DNA of 64,000 nucleotides from Ambrosia x helenae (lineage: Eukaryota > Streptophyta > Magnoliopsida > Asterales > Asteraceae): positions 152,301,889 to 152,365,888 of the forward strand of contig CM061231.1 of assembly GCA_030844895.1 (NCBI GenBank). Reading direction: 5' to 3'. Below are positions 11,574-23,600 of the stretch, piece by piece. Position 1 is the stretch's first letter. Each line of letters opens with the position of its first letter. A program made the translations under genes and the position numbers. The notes below the pieces were generated by a model, which saw nothing but the letters and a program-made list of their open reading frames with translations, made no database searches and was not told the origin of the DNA.

Positions 11574-11830
11574 GACCATGTGTAATGGTGGGTGAAATTT
11601 GGTGGGTGAATATATAATGATATTAAATTTGAATTAAAAAAAGAAAAAATAAATAAAAATGAAGTGGATACATCTGATTCCATCCAAAATTCGCTCAGCC
11701 CTTGTTCACGCGAAAATTTTCGCGCAGCCCTTGTTCACAACCCTTTAACAAAGAGGGGGCGGTGTGCTTGGGTGAAAGGGGCGCCACATTTGGCCCTTAA
11801 TGCCCAATTTGCGAGTCATTACACCTGGTC
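11574..11830. mobile_element. PIF/Harbinger-like MITE
   Basis: The ends GACCATGTGTAATG and CATTACACCTGGTC are inverted repeats with one mismatch. A perfect TGA duplication lies at 11571-11573 and 11831-11833. It is 257 bp and non-coding. Confidence 0.82.
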
Positions 11831-12130
11831 TGAATGAAAACATACGAGAGGGAATCTACATTGCAATTTCATCCTGATTTTATCTCATTATATGAAACGA
11901 GCATAACAAATTTCTAAATCAAATTGTAGTTCTCACACGAAATTCCAATTTAAACGACGCAAAAAATGAGTTATATTAATTATTAAATGATATACTTGTC
12001 TTTAACTATGATGTGGATGATTGCCCCCAATCAGAAAGATTATTGGATAAGTTTCGTGACCACCTAGAAAACATTTGTTTGGACAAGTTATGTGACCAAC
12101 AAGAAAACAACAAAAATGGAAAATATGTTA

Positions 12131-12431
12131 GGGGGACGGGGCGTCACCAGAATTGGCCACGGGTACCCCACTATCAGCATGGTAACACCGCCGTCACCCA
12201 TGCTGGTAGTGATCCCGTGAACCAAATTCCCGTTCTAGTTAACGGGCTGGTACCCGCGATTTCTCTCTCTTTGTCTCTATCTCTCTCATTGATTGTGGGT
12301 AAATAATAATTGAAGTGTTGCCACAAAAAAAAAAATGTTTCAGTGAAGGAAATCAGTGAAATGATGTGGCAATATATGATTGGTTGAAATCAGTGAAGTT
12401 GAAAAAACTCACAGATAATGCCCCGTCCCCC
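12131..12431. mobile_element. PIF/Harbinger-like MITE
   Basis: The ends GGGGGACGGGGCGT and ATGCCCCGTCCCCC are inverted repeats with one mismatch. A perfect TTA duplication lies at 12128-12130 and 12432-12434. It is 301 bp. It split a region of repeated GGATAAGT-TGTGACCA-AAGAAAAC units that resumes at about 12447. Confidence 0.88.
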
Positions 12432-12649
12432 TTATATATTTTTTTTGGATAAGTATGTGACCACCAAGAACAAAATTACAAACACGATTTGTCTCGAATC
12501 ATTTTTTCTTTGAAGAGCGGGCAAAATTTATTGATGAAGAAAATAAAACTGGATAAGTTTTTTTTTTCTTTTTAAAAAATGGCGAAAAATCTTAGTAAAA
12601 TATAAAAACAAGTCAGATGAATTTTATTAAAAGTAGAAAAATAACAAGG

Positions 12650-13760
12650 AGCTAGAACCTGTAAATCAAAGCTTGAAATTACACAAGTCCTCCAAATTAG
12701 CAAGGTTCACTAAGTTGGCCCGGTGTTTCATCCACATAAAATCTGTCTTTAATCTTCTTTATTAGCTTGTCAACCGTCTCGTTTCTGGCCCCTCATATGT
12801 GTAGCTCGAATAAATCTCAATTTTAAAAAGGGAAGAAAGGCAGGATATTACGTCACTTAGTAGGGGGTGTTAAAAAAATCCGAATCTAAAATATCCGATA
12901 ACTCGTATCTGAAATTTTGGATATCCGAAAAGCGGATAATCTGAAATTTCGGATTCAGATGTGAATTTTGAAAATTTTCGGATATCCGAATTATCCGAAT
13001 CCTAAATCTTAAAAAAATAAAAATAAATAATATATACACACATTATATTATACAACCCTAACCCTAAAAATAAAACATGTGCCTCTTTCTCCTTCTCCAA
13101 GACACTTAATCAACCACCCTCTATCTCCAATTTATTTCACCTTCTTATTCCACCACGACCACCAGTCATCCTGTCGTCTCCCACAACAACCACCAGCCAC
13201 CGTGGCCTCCATCGACCAGTCTCAACTGATAAGTTTTTTTTCTGTTACTTTGTTCCTCCATGATGGGATTAATTTTCTTTTTATTTTACTGTCCATACCG
13301 CTAAATCTTTTGAAATTCCAATCGTTGCATCAGTTGCTACTCGAAATGAGGCTCCATCGACCATCATTTCTCCCATTTTTTTGTTACTTTTTTATGTTAA
13401 TTAATCGGATTCAGATATCAATATTCACTATCTGAAATTTTCGGATATCCGGTTTTGAACACCCCTACCACTTAGTCACCAGATGCCAAACCGTATTTAT
13501 CATCTAACATGAATTCAAAATGTGTTCAACCGATTCAAGCACTTTGTTACGAAAGGACACAAACCCGGGTTTATAATGACATTTATTTCGTAGAGAGTAT
13601 CCACTGTGTTTACACAACCCATTTCAGCCCTCCATACAAAAATGTTAGAATTTAATTCGCACCCATCTACTCAATTGTAAGGAGTAATTCACGGGCAAAG
13701 AGCATTGAGCATTGCACAACCGGCTTAAAGATTTCATAGAGAATAAACCCTTTTGACTTA
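12650..13760 (-). pseudogene. LINE reverse-transcriptase C-terminal relic (zf-RVT region)
   Basis: Read on the minus strand, 13760-13480 gives a decayed match to the cysteine-containing segment after plant LINE reverse transcriptases (FLWRAEMGCVNT followed by a CPF motif). 12840-12650 gives the extreme C-terminal part (RNETVDKLIKKIKDRFYVD). Stops and frameshifts break it, and the hAT element at 12862-13468 interrupts it. No endonuclease domain is left. Confidence 0.55.
12862..13468. mobile_element. hAT-type non-autonomous element (607 bp)
   Basis: The ends AGGGGGTGTT and AACACCCCTAC are flanked by a perfect 8-bp duplication CACTTAGT (12854-12861 and 13469-13476). The subterminal regions are rich in CGGATATCCGAA motifs in both orientations. 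A telomere-like CCCTAACCCTAAA lies at about 13055. It is inserted in the LINE relic. Confidence 0.9.
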
Positions 13761-14254
13761 GCAAGTTAGCAGTCTATATAAATCATGTTTATTTATCTTT
13801 AAAATAGATCTTCACTGCTAACCTATTGATTGTTTTATTCAGTGAAAATTAAACATGTATCTCAATCATTAACATTTGCTCACTTTAAACATCAGAATTA
13901 CCTACCACCATCATCATTGTAGGGTCAAAGAGGATTGACAAGCCAGTTGTAAACCTTAGTCTTATATCCTCTTCACATTTTGTGAAACTGCTGAAGTAAA
14001 AGATATCCAAAGTTCTGAAGAGCAAAAGCATTAGAAGTTCTGAAGATAAACCACACAAATATCTAGGCCTGTAAACGAACCGAACGAACACGAACACAGG
14101 TGTGTTCGTGTTTGTTCATTTAACTTTAACCGAACACGAACATGAACACGAACACATAATCGAACACATTTTTGTGTTCGTGTTCGTTCATTAAGAAATT
14201 TGTCGTGTTCGTGTTCGTTTATGTTCGTTCATTTAAAACCTAAACGAACAGTTC

Positions 14255-15748
14255 TGTAACACCCCAACCGATGGCGGAATCATCGAGGTGCCACGTAGTG
14301 ACGATTGTTCAAAAGCTCATGGTACTAAAATGTAAATATTATTGAATAATCCAAAATTGTCTTACATGGAAATGGAAATTACATTGTTTAAATGAAATGT
14401 AAATATTGAAATAACTGAATTAAAATAAAGCACTAAATGTTCCTTGCTAAAGCACCAGATCAAACTGCACCTGAAACATGTACAAAATAGGTTTGGTCAA
14501 CATATGAAATGTTGGTGAGCATTCCTAGTTTTGATATATATATATAGTAGGTTAAAAAGTTATACAATTCAAGTGCAAGCTACAGTGCAATTATGTAAAC
14601 TATGTATCATACAAATGAGCGAAATCAACCCTGTGACTGTATAATGTACTGTATGAACTGTAGTGTACTTATCCAATAAATGGATAAAAGCTTAACACTG
14701 GCCACGGATTCTACGATGAAAAAGGGGGAGAATCAATCTAGGCGGGTTGTCAATCCAAATAACGCTATCCAATGTTAAGGTCGGCTTGTACCATGTTAAT
14801 GATTTCACTAAGTACAAATGTATTCCACATGTATTGTCTAAGCATAAAGCACGTTGTAGGTAATGCACATAGTACTAGAATTGTATTGTGAAAATGTAAA
14901 CTTGTATTTGAAATTTGTAGTAGTGTACATGTAACACCCCAAAAATGTATAAAAGCAAAAAGGGGATAGGAAGTACTCACTGTTTACGTAATAGCTTGAA
15001 ATTGAACTGGACAACGAGATATGAATTGAGATTACTCCCAAATGATCAACAAGAATGATTTCGTGATAATCGAATGGTCAACTGAAAAGTCAACTCGATT
15101 CAAATGCTTCGATTGAGAGGTTAATAACAGAAATGGAGGATTGGGTTCTGTTAATCGCATGTAGGTGTGTGTATGTGCAAGTTTGATTGAGTTAACGACA
15201 TGTATTTATACGGATTGGATTTGGTTGTTTAGGAATGTTTATTAATGGCTTTTAACTCGATTTTTTGGTCAATTCAACGCGTTAATTCACGTGGTCTGTT
15301 AGTTTAGAAAGAGGAGATGATGACGATGCGTAATACCCGGTTTGTTTGACTGATTTGCGTGATTTTTGGATAAGGAATGTGGCTTCTTGGGTTGCAGCGA
15401 TCAAGTCTAGGAAGGAAGAAGGAACATCATTTCAGGAAACGTATAAATATAACACAGTTTGGAATTTATTCAGAAAAGGGCTTGTAGCTCAGTGTTTACG
15501 TGTGTTGGTGTTGCTTGTTCGAACCGGCTCCTGCCCGGGTTCGAGTCCCGGCAGGGGCAACTATTTTTTTTTTTTTTCTTCTAAAGCTGATAAGGGCTTG
15601 GGCCTGCTATTGGCTTGGGCTGGACTAAAGGGAAGGTGGGCCGAAAGGAAAAAGGAAAGGGGTGGGTTATGGTTTGGTTATGGTTTGGTTTGGGCTCAAG
15701 TTTTGTTTGGGTTATGGTTTGTTTAATTGTAAAAAAAAAGATCTGAAA

Positions 15749-15780
<32 letters not shown>

Positions 15781-15812
15781 AAAAAATAATAATAAAAGTG
15801 ACGGATGTCACA
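14255..15812 (-). repeat. LTR of element A (3' LTR in element orientation)
   Basis: On the + strand it begins TGTAACACCCC and ends GGATGTCACA. It contains a plus-strand tRNA-like module (15478-15560) and an (ATT)n run near 15750. Confidence 0.9.
15478..15560 (+). other. tRNA-like Pol III box A/box B module in the LTR of element A
   Basis: A box A-like GTAGCTCAGTGTTTA (GTGGTTA in the other LTR) is followed 38 nt later by a box B-like GGGTTCGAGTCCC, whose arm is extended to a 10-bp helix, and then by a long T run typical of a Pol III terminator. It lies antisense to the element. The acceptor ends do not pair well, so it is not a functional tRNA. Confidence 0.6.
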
Positions 15813-16507
15813 GCATCCCCTACTTTTAGAAACTTCGTCCCGAAGTTATTAGAACATAGGGTTATGGATGCTTTGGGTAAAAATTAAGATAACTGTGGTT
15901 TGGAAAATTTGGGTTAAGGCACGACGTAAATTTATAGGTAACAGAGTGAATTGTTTCGAACGATTTGGATAAGAGGTTTGATAGGTGTGAGTTAAGGATT
16001 GGATTAGGTTCGTCTCGAATAATAAGGAGAATAAGAATCTAATGAATCACTAAATTTCAAGTTTTAGGAATCCTAGAATAGATGTACGAGTTGATTGACT
16101 ATAACAAGACCAAATGAACTACAAGCAAACAGAGTTTGTTCCTGGTCCGACTTCCAGTCTCACTTTCAATGCATCATTAGTGTTTGTATACAGGGTGTAC
16201 CGCAGCTAACCCACCACACCTTTGATACCTTGAAAACGTACTGGACGCCTACCAAAAACTCCAATAGAATTTCACACTACCCTAACGCACCTGTAAATTC
16301 ATGATTACGTTCCGGACCGGAATCATCAATTTACCTTACATTAAGGTTTTATGTCCTTCTATGATCCTAATCTAACAACACATTATCGCAAATAATTTTT
16401 CACAAGAAGATGTCACAACAAACACGTCGAGTTACAATGAGATGTTATCAATGAAATGAGGCCAGGTAATAATGAGGTCAATTGCATGGGTTTGCAACGA
16501 CTTGTAA
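15813..16507 (-). other. Non-coding tail of element A, proximal part
   Basis: It begins with the complement of a polypurine tract (CATCCCCTACTTTTAG on the + strand) and has no coding potential. The same tail continues at 19260-19781 beyond the solo LTR insertion. Confidence 0.6.
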
Positions 16508-19259
16508 TGTGACATCCGCCACCTTCGACTTTCACCTACTTGACAATATTAGTCCTTCAAATATTTCCATTAAAGTCCCTATAAGTTTCGACGTTTTAAA
16601 ATTTAATTTTAGAGCGACTAAAATTTTATCAATTATATTTATTACGGATCGGGCATAAGGTTTAATCAAACGCGTATGTTGAAACGTCATCCGGAATAGA
16701 TATTATAAAAATGTCAAATTTTATAAAAGTAGATTTTATAAATGTAAAGGTTAACTTAGTTAATGTGGTTAGTATTTTATAAAAAAAAGAGAACTAACCT
16801 AGTTATATAATAGTCTAACCTAGCCATATAATAATATAATCTAGTTATAAGTTGAGGGGTGTTTTGTGCCAATAATGAAAAGTTGTTTAAAATAAAAAAA
16901 TAAAATAAAACAGCAAGGTCCCGCCCTTGTCTCTCCGACCAGCGATCCGGCGACCGGAATTCCGACCGGCGAAGCTTTAATGGCCGCTTTTACTAACTAT
17001 TAGTGCTTCATTTGATTATCTCAATCATTGCCGACCCGTTACAATAAATTTTAAACGCGTTAAACAGGTCGTAAATGTACTTTAATCGGGTTTAAGGAGC
17101 GTAACCGCCGGAAATTTTTAAGGTATTAAAACAGATACCTCACTCGATTATTATATAAAAACAAAGGTTCCATTCGTCTCTGCACTGATTATCTTCGAAA
17201 ACCCACATATAAAACACATAATAATCGCGTATAAAAGCTTCATAATCGAGTCCTTTATTTGGCGACCTGCGTTCCTCTTTTTCGAACCCGAAAACATCGT
17301 GTGAGTCCTTCTTTTATATGCCGTTTTGATCATCATGGGTTCCTTTTTGAAAGCCCTATGGTTTTAGTTGCTAATCGTTTCTGATTCAGGTTTATTAGAT
17401 TTGGTTAGGGTTAGGGTTTCATAGAGTGTGTATTTGGGGAAGATGATGTATTGAAGGTTATGTTTATATAACTTGATTTCTAATTAAAATAAAAAAAAAT
17501 GTCAAGTGGTGGAGTGGTAATACAAGGGATGTGTGCAGCAAATGGGTATGGGTTCGATTCCCCTTGACACCATATGTTTTTGTTATTTTTTTTATTATTA
17601 TTTTATTTTTTTATTACATTAAGCTTCTTATAATATGTTCAAAACTTGAAATATTCATAATAAATTCATTTTTGATCCAAAAATTATAAAAATTTAGGTA
17701 TACATTCTTGACACCTCATAGAAAATTATGATATTTTTAATTTTTGAAAAATAAATTATTTTCATATTTTTAATTAATTTAAATAGTTTTAATCATAATT
17801 AATTGATTAAAAATTCATTTTTAATGATTTTTATCTCAAAATTTTTGATAAATTATTTCTAATCATCATGAACTTAATTAAAAATTATTGGTTCAGAAAA
17901 CCTTTATTTTTTATTGATTTTCCTATTTTTAATCATTTAAACATGATTTAATCTTATTAAATCAGTTTTAAAAGTAAATAAGTTTATATAAATTATGGGA
18001 AAATTAATCTCATTTATTTACATCTTTAAGAATCCATTTTCTATAAAAATAACATTTTTGGATCATGTCTTGTATTTCTAATATTATTTATGTATAATTA
18101 GATATAATTAAACATTTATTTATTTATACAATTTAAATGTCTATTTTATAAATATTTTTCTTATAAAATAGAAATATTATTATGTTTGAAAATCTTAACT
18201 ACTATTGGTTGGATCATGGTGTAACTCATAATTATTTAATTAAATATTTATGACTATTGTGTTTATTGACAATAATTAGTTAAGGTAATTAACTAAAATT
18301 ATTTTGTCTTAATTTTTCAAACATATTTTTATCTAAATAATCAATAGATAATAATTATATTATTTAAACCACATTTACAACCTTTCATATATTATTTGAG
18401 ATATACAACTTTTACATTAACGCGACTTATCATAAAAACTCTAATTCCCCAAATCGACTTAACAAACCCTAATGCCTTAGACCCTAGTTACCATAGACTT
18501 TTAGACTTTTTCCTTATTAGTATGCTTACACATTATAGGTTGAATTCCTCGGAATTCCCATTACTTAGCTCACGACCGCTTAAGTTGGATTTCACTCGCT
18601 TTCACAACTGTGAGTATATCTTTCCCCTTTTTACCGTTTTACTACTTTGGGGTGACTCATGTACTTATATATTAATCAAGTTTCAATTTCTTATACTTAA
18701 TGCAATTCTCATGTGTGTTTGCTTTATGCTAATTGGTGTGTCTATGACTTGTCAAAATCATTAACCGCTGGGCGGCCTAGCTTGTCAATGAATAGTACTA
18801 TGGTATACCCCCTTGAGACTCTGTTGAGAATCTTGGTCATTGTCTTGTTAATTCATTATTCGGTTGGTTAGTCATGTGTTAGTCATTCTTCTCAGGTTTG
18901 GTTTTGAACGGATATTACTTATTACATAATTGCAAATGGTACCGCACATGAATTGCTAAACACTTTTCTACTATATTTATTTAAACAGGGTATGCTCACC
19001 AATACAATTTTTGTATTGACCAAATTATTTTGTACATGTTTCAGGTTGTTTTGAGATGCATGCTTTAAGCTTTCGGATTTATATTTAGATTTTGATTCAT
19101 TGTATTTCAATTTAGTTGACAGTTAGAATCGTTGTATTTCATTTCAATGTAATAAATTATTTAATCAATGTATTCAAATTTACACTTTAGTCCATGAGCT
19201 ATTGAACAATCGTCACTACGTGACACCTCGATGTTTCCGCCATCGGTTGGGGTGTTACA
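16508..19259 (+). mobile_element. Solo LTR (2.75 kb) nested in element A
   Basis: It starts TGTGACATCCGCC and ends GGGGTGTTACA, with a perfect duplication TGTAA (16503-16507 and 19260-19264). It aligns along its length with the LTRs of element C (38405-41145) but is clearly more diverged. It contains a telomere-like GGTTAGGGTTAGGG at about 17403 and a tRNA-like module at 17500-17572. Confidence 0.92.
17500..17572 (+). other. 73-nt tRNA(Gly)-like module in the solo LTR
   Basis: The ends TGTCAAG and CTTGACA are perfectly complementary over 7 bp and are followed directly by CCA. A box A-like TGGTGGAGTGGTAA and a box B GGGTTCGATTCC sit at tRNA spacing. The sequence resembles tRNA-Gly(GCC) in both boxes, but the middle lacks a regular anticodon arm. 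A T-rich run follows. It is probably tRNA-derived rather than a working tRNA. Confidence 0.6.
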
Positions 19260-19781
19260 TGTAAGCATAATAGTATTTAAGTATGGGCTACCACTCGTCC
19301 GAGGAGCCCTTTAGATGAAATGTTTATCTGAGTTGCGTGGATAATATGCAAGCAAGTTTGTAAGTACTACAACCATTAAGTGTAAGTGTTATCTTAGTGG
19401 CCTATAGGAATAGTTTACGAGTATCATGAATAATTAGATGTTCAATGAATAGTTAATTTATGGGAAAAATCAAGTTTCATGTAATAACCAATGATGTTTT
19501 TAGGAAAGCTCTGTATGATCAAGTATCGAGTTTTTAGTAGTTTGGTTTTCATGAAGATCAAGTCCAAATGTTTCAATAAGATGTAAGGTAGGGTCTTAAA
19601 ATAAACGTAATCAATATGATAAATTTCCAATCTGTGTTAATACACAATAGTATGCAAGGAAATTTCTAGATGTTGTATGCTAATGAGTGCGACAAAATTG
19701 GGTACAAAATGATAATAGGATCAAGAAAATGAAAACACGAGTATTGGATTTCTCGAGTCTTGGGAAGATTTCATCCATGGC

Positions 19782-20999
19782 TTAACGAGTGGGATTAACG
19801 TCATCCTGATCGTCTGCTTCGTTGATATCGAAATTGAAAGCTTGTCCATGTGCCACCAGGTTTACATTATTCAATTTGGGACATTGAGGTAGCATGTGGT
19901 TAGGGTCTCTACAATGATAGCATGCTCGACCGTTAGTAATCTGTAGTGGTTTCTGGGCAGCTGTTTGATGATTATCTTGCGTCCAATCTGTTACACGACA
20001 AGTAGTGACAAAGTGCCCAAACCTTCCACATCTAGTGCATTGACGACATGGAAGATTTGCAGGGTGATTATACTTGCAAGTGTTGCATTGAGGATGGATT
20101 CCCATGTAGGCTTTCTTGTTAGGAGGCTGAGTCACAGGATTCACAATAGCCTGGTTCTGATTATCGCCCATTCGTTTCTTAGAGTTCGAAGCAGTAGTGG
20201 CGGCCTTTGCTAAAACAGTCTTAGATGATTCAACAGTATGGGTGGCTTTCTCAGCAGACGTCTTGGTGCCCTTCCTAACTAGGTTTCCTTTCCTTACATG
20301 TTTGTCTGTCAAAGTGGCTGCAAGCTGGATGGCTTCTTCTACCGTAGTGGACTTGCTTCCAGTGACTACGTCTTGTATCAGGTCAGGTAATCCCTCGATA
20401 TATTTCTCGATTGCTCGAGAGACCGGGGTGACCATGTGTGGAACCAATATGCTAAGTTCATGATATCGAGTGTTATACGCAAGATTCTCACCACTGTCTT
20501 GTTTGAGCTCACGAAATTCATCCTCCAGCTTCCTGATTTCGTTCCTCGGGCAGAATTTGGCGATCATGAGTTCCTTCACTTCAGCCCAAGATAATGATAA
20601 GGCAACATCAGCCCCTCGATTGCGCTTTTCGCCATTCCACCAGGTTAGCGCTCCCTTTTGAAGGACACTAGTAGCATAGCGAACGCGGAGTTCATCAGGG
20701 CATTCGCTGTTTACAAAGGTGCTCTCCATGCTTTCAAACCATTGGAGAAGGCCAGTAGCACCCTCTTCACCAGTGAATTTTGTGGGGTTGCAGGAGTTAA
20801 AGTGTTTGAAAGTGCACCGAAATTGAGTCGTACTCCCTGTGTTGGCACTGTTACTATTCTGGGTTATCTCACTGACAAGGTTTGGGATTACTGCAGCAAT
20901 TTCCTTAGCGACTAAAGATGCGAGGCGACGATCAGAACGTTGTCCAGAAGCATGAACAGGGCGTTGGCTGGCATCACGGAGCATGCGGCGAGCAGACAT
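19782..20999 (-). CDS. Gag of LTR element A (Ty3/gypsy type)
   Basis: An intact 405-codon frame. Residues 1-60 are a basic, coiled N-terminus. About 60-230 is the retrotransposon gag domain with WFESME, LTWWNGE and YHELSILVP. Two CCHC knuckles follow: CTRCGRFGHFVTTC and CYHCRDPNHMLPQC. The frame stops shortly after the second knuckle, before any protease. Gag forms the particle and binds RNA through the knuckles. An intact gag alone, between LTRs with priming signals, fits the gag-only (TR-GAG) class described in plants. It is clearly related to the gag at 42043-43530. Confidence 0.93.
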   Translation of the reverse strand: MSARRMLRDASQRPVHASGQRSDRRLASLVAKEIAAVIPNLVSEITQNSNSANTGSTTQFRCTFKHFNSCNPTKFTGEEGATGLLQWFESMESTFVNSECPDELRVRYATSVLQKGALTWWNGEKRNRGADVALSLSWAEVKELMIAKFCPRNEIRKLEDEFRELKQDSGENLAYNTRYHELSILVPHMVTPVSRAIEKYIEGLPDLIQDVVTGSKSTTVEEAIQLAATLTDKHVRKGNLVRKGTKTSAEKATHTVESSKTVLAKAATTASNSKKRMGDNQNQAIVNPVTQPPNKKAYMGIHPQCNTCKYNHPANLPCRQCTRCGRFGHFVTTCRVTDWTQDNHQTAAQKPLQITNGRACYHCRDPNHMLPQCPKLNNVNLVAHGQAFNFDINEADDQDDVNPTR

Positions 21000-21685
21000 C
21001 TATGGGGTAGTCAATGAATAATTATGAGATTAGAACATGTAAGTGTATAACCGTACAGATGATTATGAAAGTATGAACTTGTAAGCAATATATGAAAATC
21101 ATGATATATAGGGTATTGTATATGAAACGAGAGAGTATTATTGTAAAACTTGCATAAGATGCTTGGAGTGCCCTTGTCTAGCTGTAAAGCCCAACAAGAA
21201 CGTTGACTTTTCAAAGGAATTGAACCCAATGGTGATCAAAGAAGACATGCTTTAGCCTATAAGTGGACCCTCTATCCAGGAATCCCCAGGTAACATAACA
21301 GGTCCGTAAATGGATTTATGCGCTATGCTTGCCTATGCCAGAAAACCCAGTGTACAGGCGTCCACCCTTCCAGATTGCACGTGTCCTTATCACACTCATT
21401 AAAGTTCAACAACTTTGAAGGAGCAAAAATACGAGTAGGCATTATGCCTAAGAGTGTCTTCATGAAAGGTACTGCTCCCGCTCCATGATGATGTAGTCTT
21501 TCCACTCTTTGTAGGACACCATGATGAAAGATGAGAAGAATGGAGAGGGAGAAGAAGGGAAAGATAGAAGACGGAAAGTAGAGGGAAATGAGGGTAAGGT
21601 AATTTAGGAAATATTATGCATGAAAGTTGAAGTCCGGTTATAGTCTAGGCCATTTTATCTAATAACCTAGTTCCCTATAACCATG
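21000..21685 (-). other. Leader of element A between the 5' LTR and gag
   Basis: About 690 bp without coding potential. A stretch near 21355-21385, read on the minus strand, matches the leader of element C near 41640-41660 (GCACGTGCAATCTGGAAGGG), showing the two belong to one group. Confidence 0.7.
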
Positions 21686-21697
21686 GCTCTGATACCA
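21686..21697 (-). other. Primer-binding site of element A
   Basis: The minus strand reads TGGTATCAGAGC, complementary to the 3' end of plant initiator tRNA-Met, three bases inside the 5' LTR. Confidence 0.9.
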
Positions 21698-21700
21698 ATA

Positions 21701-23202
21701 TGTAACACCCCAACCGATGGCGGAATCATCGAGGTGCCACGTGGTGACGATTGTTCAAAAGCTCATGGTACTAAAATGTAAATATTATTGAATAATCCAA
21801 AATTGTCTTACATGGAAATGGAAATTACATTGTTTAAATGAAATGTAAATATTGAAATAACTGAATTAAAATAAAGCACTAAATGTTCCTTGCTAAAGCA
21901 CTAGATCAAACTGCACCTGAAACATGTACAAAATAGGTTTGGTCAACATATGAAATGTTGGTGAGCATTCCTAGTTTTGATATATATATATATATAGTAG
22001 GTTAAAAAGTTATACAATTCAAGTGCAAGCTACAGTGCAATTATGTAAACTATGTATCATACAAATGAGCGAAATCAACCCTGTGACTGTATAATGTACT
22101 GTATGAACTGTAGTGTACTTATCCAATAAATGGATAAAAGCTTAACACTGGCCACGGATTCTCCGATGAAAAAGGGGGAGAATCAATCTAGGCGGGTTGT
22201 CAATCCAAATAACGCTATCCAATGTTAAGGTCGGCTTGTACCATGTTAATGATTTCACTAAGTACAAATGTATTCCACATGTATTGTCTAAGCATAAAGC
22301 ACGTTGTAGGTAATGCACATAGTACTAGAATTGTATTGTGAAAATGTAAACTTGTATTTGAAATTTGTAGTAGTGTACATGTAACACCCCAAAAATGTAT
22401 AAAAGCAAAAAGGGGATAGGAAGTACTCACTGTTTACGTAATAGCTTGAAATTGAACTGGACAACGAGATATGAATTGAGATTACTCCCAAATGATCAAC
22501 AAGAATGATTTCGTGATAATCGAATGGTCAACTGAAAAGTCAACTCGATTCAAATGCTTCGATTGAGAGGTTAATAACAGAAATGGAGGATTGGGTTCTG
22601 TTAATCGCATGTAGGTGTGTGTATGTGCAAGTTTGATTGAGTTAACGACATGTATTTATACGGATTGGATTTGGTTGTTTAGGAATGTTTATTAATGGCT
22701 TTTAACTCGATTTTTTGGTCAATTCAACGCGTTAATTCACGTGGTCTGTTAGTTTAGAAAGAGGAGATGATGACGATGCGTAATACCCGGTTTGTTTGAC
22801 TGATTTGCGTGATTTTTGGATAAGGAATGTGGCTTCTTGGGTTGCAGCGATCAAGTCTAGGAAGGAATAAGGAACATCATTTCAGGAAACGTATAAATAT
22901 AACACAGTTTGGAATTTATTCAGAAAAGGGCTTGTAGCTCAGTGGTTACGTGTGTTGGTGTTGCTTGTTCGAACCGGCTCCTGCCCGGGTTCGAGTCCCG
23001 GCAGGGGCAACTATTTTTTTCTTTTTTTCTTCTAAAGCTGATAAGGGCTTGGGCCTGCTATTGGCTTGGGCTGGACTAAAGGGAAGGTGGGCCGAAAGGA
23101 AAAAGGAAAGGGGTGGGTTATGGTTTGGTTATGGTTTCGTTTGGGCTCAAGTTTTGTTTGGGTTATGGTTTAGTTTAGTTGTAAAAAAAAAGATCTGAAA
23201 AA

Positions 23203-23250
<48 letters not shown>

Positions 23251-23279
23251 AAATAATAATAAAAGTGACGGATGTCACA
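21701..23279 (-). repeat. LTR of element A (5' LTR in element orientation)
   Basis: Near-identical to 14255-15812, with longer TA and ATT microsatellites. It carries the second copy of the tRNA-like module at 22928-23010. Confidence 0.9.
22928..23010 (+). other. tRNA-like module, second LTR copy of element A
   Basis: Same module as at 15478-15560, here with the more regular box A GTAGCTCAGTGGTTA; box B and T run are kept. Confidence 0.6.
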
Positions 23280-23454
23280 AGTTCATGAACATAAACGAAC
23301 ACAAATGAACATAAACGAACAAATGCATATAAACATTGCTTTAGCCAGAACAATCAATGGTGGATGGCATATACCTAGCTTCTAATCGTGGTAAATGATA
23401 AAACCCACAGAGCTATAGAGAAAAAATCGATAAGAGGAGGTGGGTTATACTTAC

Positions 23455-23600
23455 AGCGCTGTGGAGGCTGGAGAGTGGAGACCGGGCTGTGGAGGCTGGA
23501 GACAGGGTTGTGGAGACTAGAGGCAGGACTGTAGAGGTGGTCGGCTGGAAGTGGAAGAAGGTAGGGCTGTAGAGTGTAGAGAAGAAGAGATGTTAGGCTG
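23455..23600. repeat. GCTGTGGAGGCTGGAGA minisatellite
   Basis: About five imperfect 20-30 bp units built on GCTGTGGAGGCTGGAGA lie in the interior of the split hAT element. Confidence 0.7.

Larger units (their letters stand above)
14255..23279 (-). mobile_element. Gag-only (TR-GAG-type) Ty3/gypsy LTR retrotransposon A, minus strand
   Basis: Two LTRs, 14255-15812 and 21701-23279, are flanked by a perfect duplication AGTTC (14250-14254 and 23280-23284). On the minus strand the order is LTR, primer-binding site complementary to initiator tRNA-Met (21686-21697), leader, gag (20999-19782), a non-coding tail, a polypurine tract at about 15813-15830, LTR. No protease, reverse transcriptase, RNase H or integrase is present, so it would need pol in trans. 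The LTRs differ by about eight to ten substitutions over 1.56 kb plus microsatellite length, by eye. A solo LTR (16508-19259) sits in its tail. Confidence 0.9.

Noticed and set aside
14765..15041. Open frames repeated exactly at 22215-22491
   Set aside because: They are the same LTR sequence present twice, not duplicated genes.
15346..15726. 126-codon open frame inside the LTR of element A
   Set aside because: It lies within an LTR, spans the tRNA-like module and a G/T-rich tract, and is broken in the other LTR copy.
17395..17425. Telomeric repeats (GGTTAGGG) and others at 13055, 39287 and 47935
   Set aside because: Only one to two units each, inside LTRs or hAT elements; better explained as telo-box-like words than interstitial telomeres.
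17500..17572. Functional tRNA gene
   Set aside because: Box A and B and pairing ends are present, but there is no regular anticodon arm and the unit is part of an LTR family.
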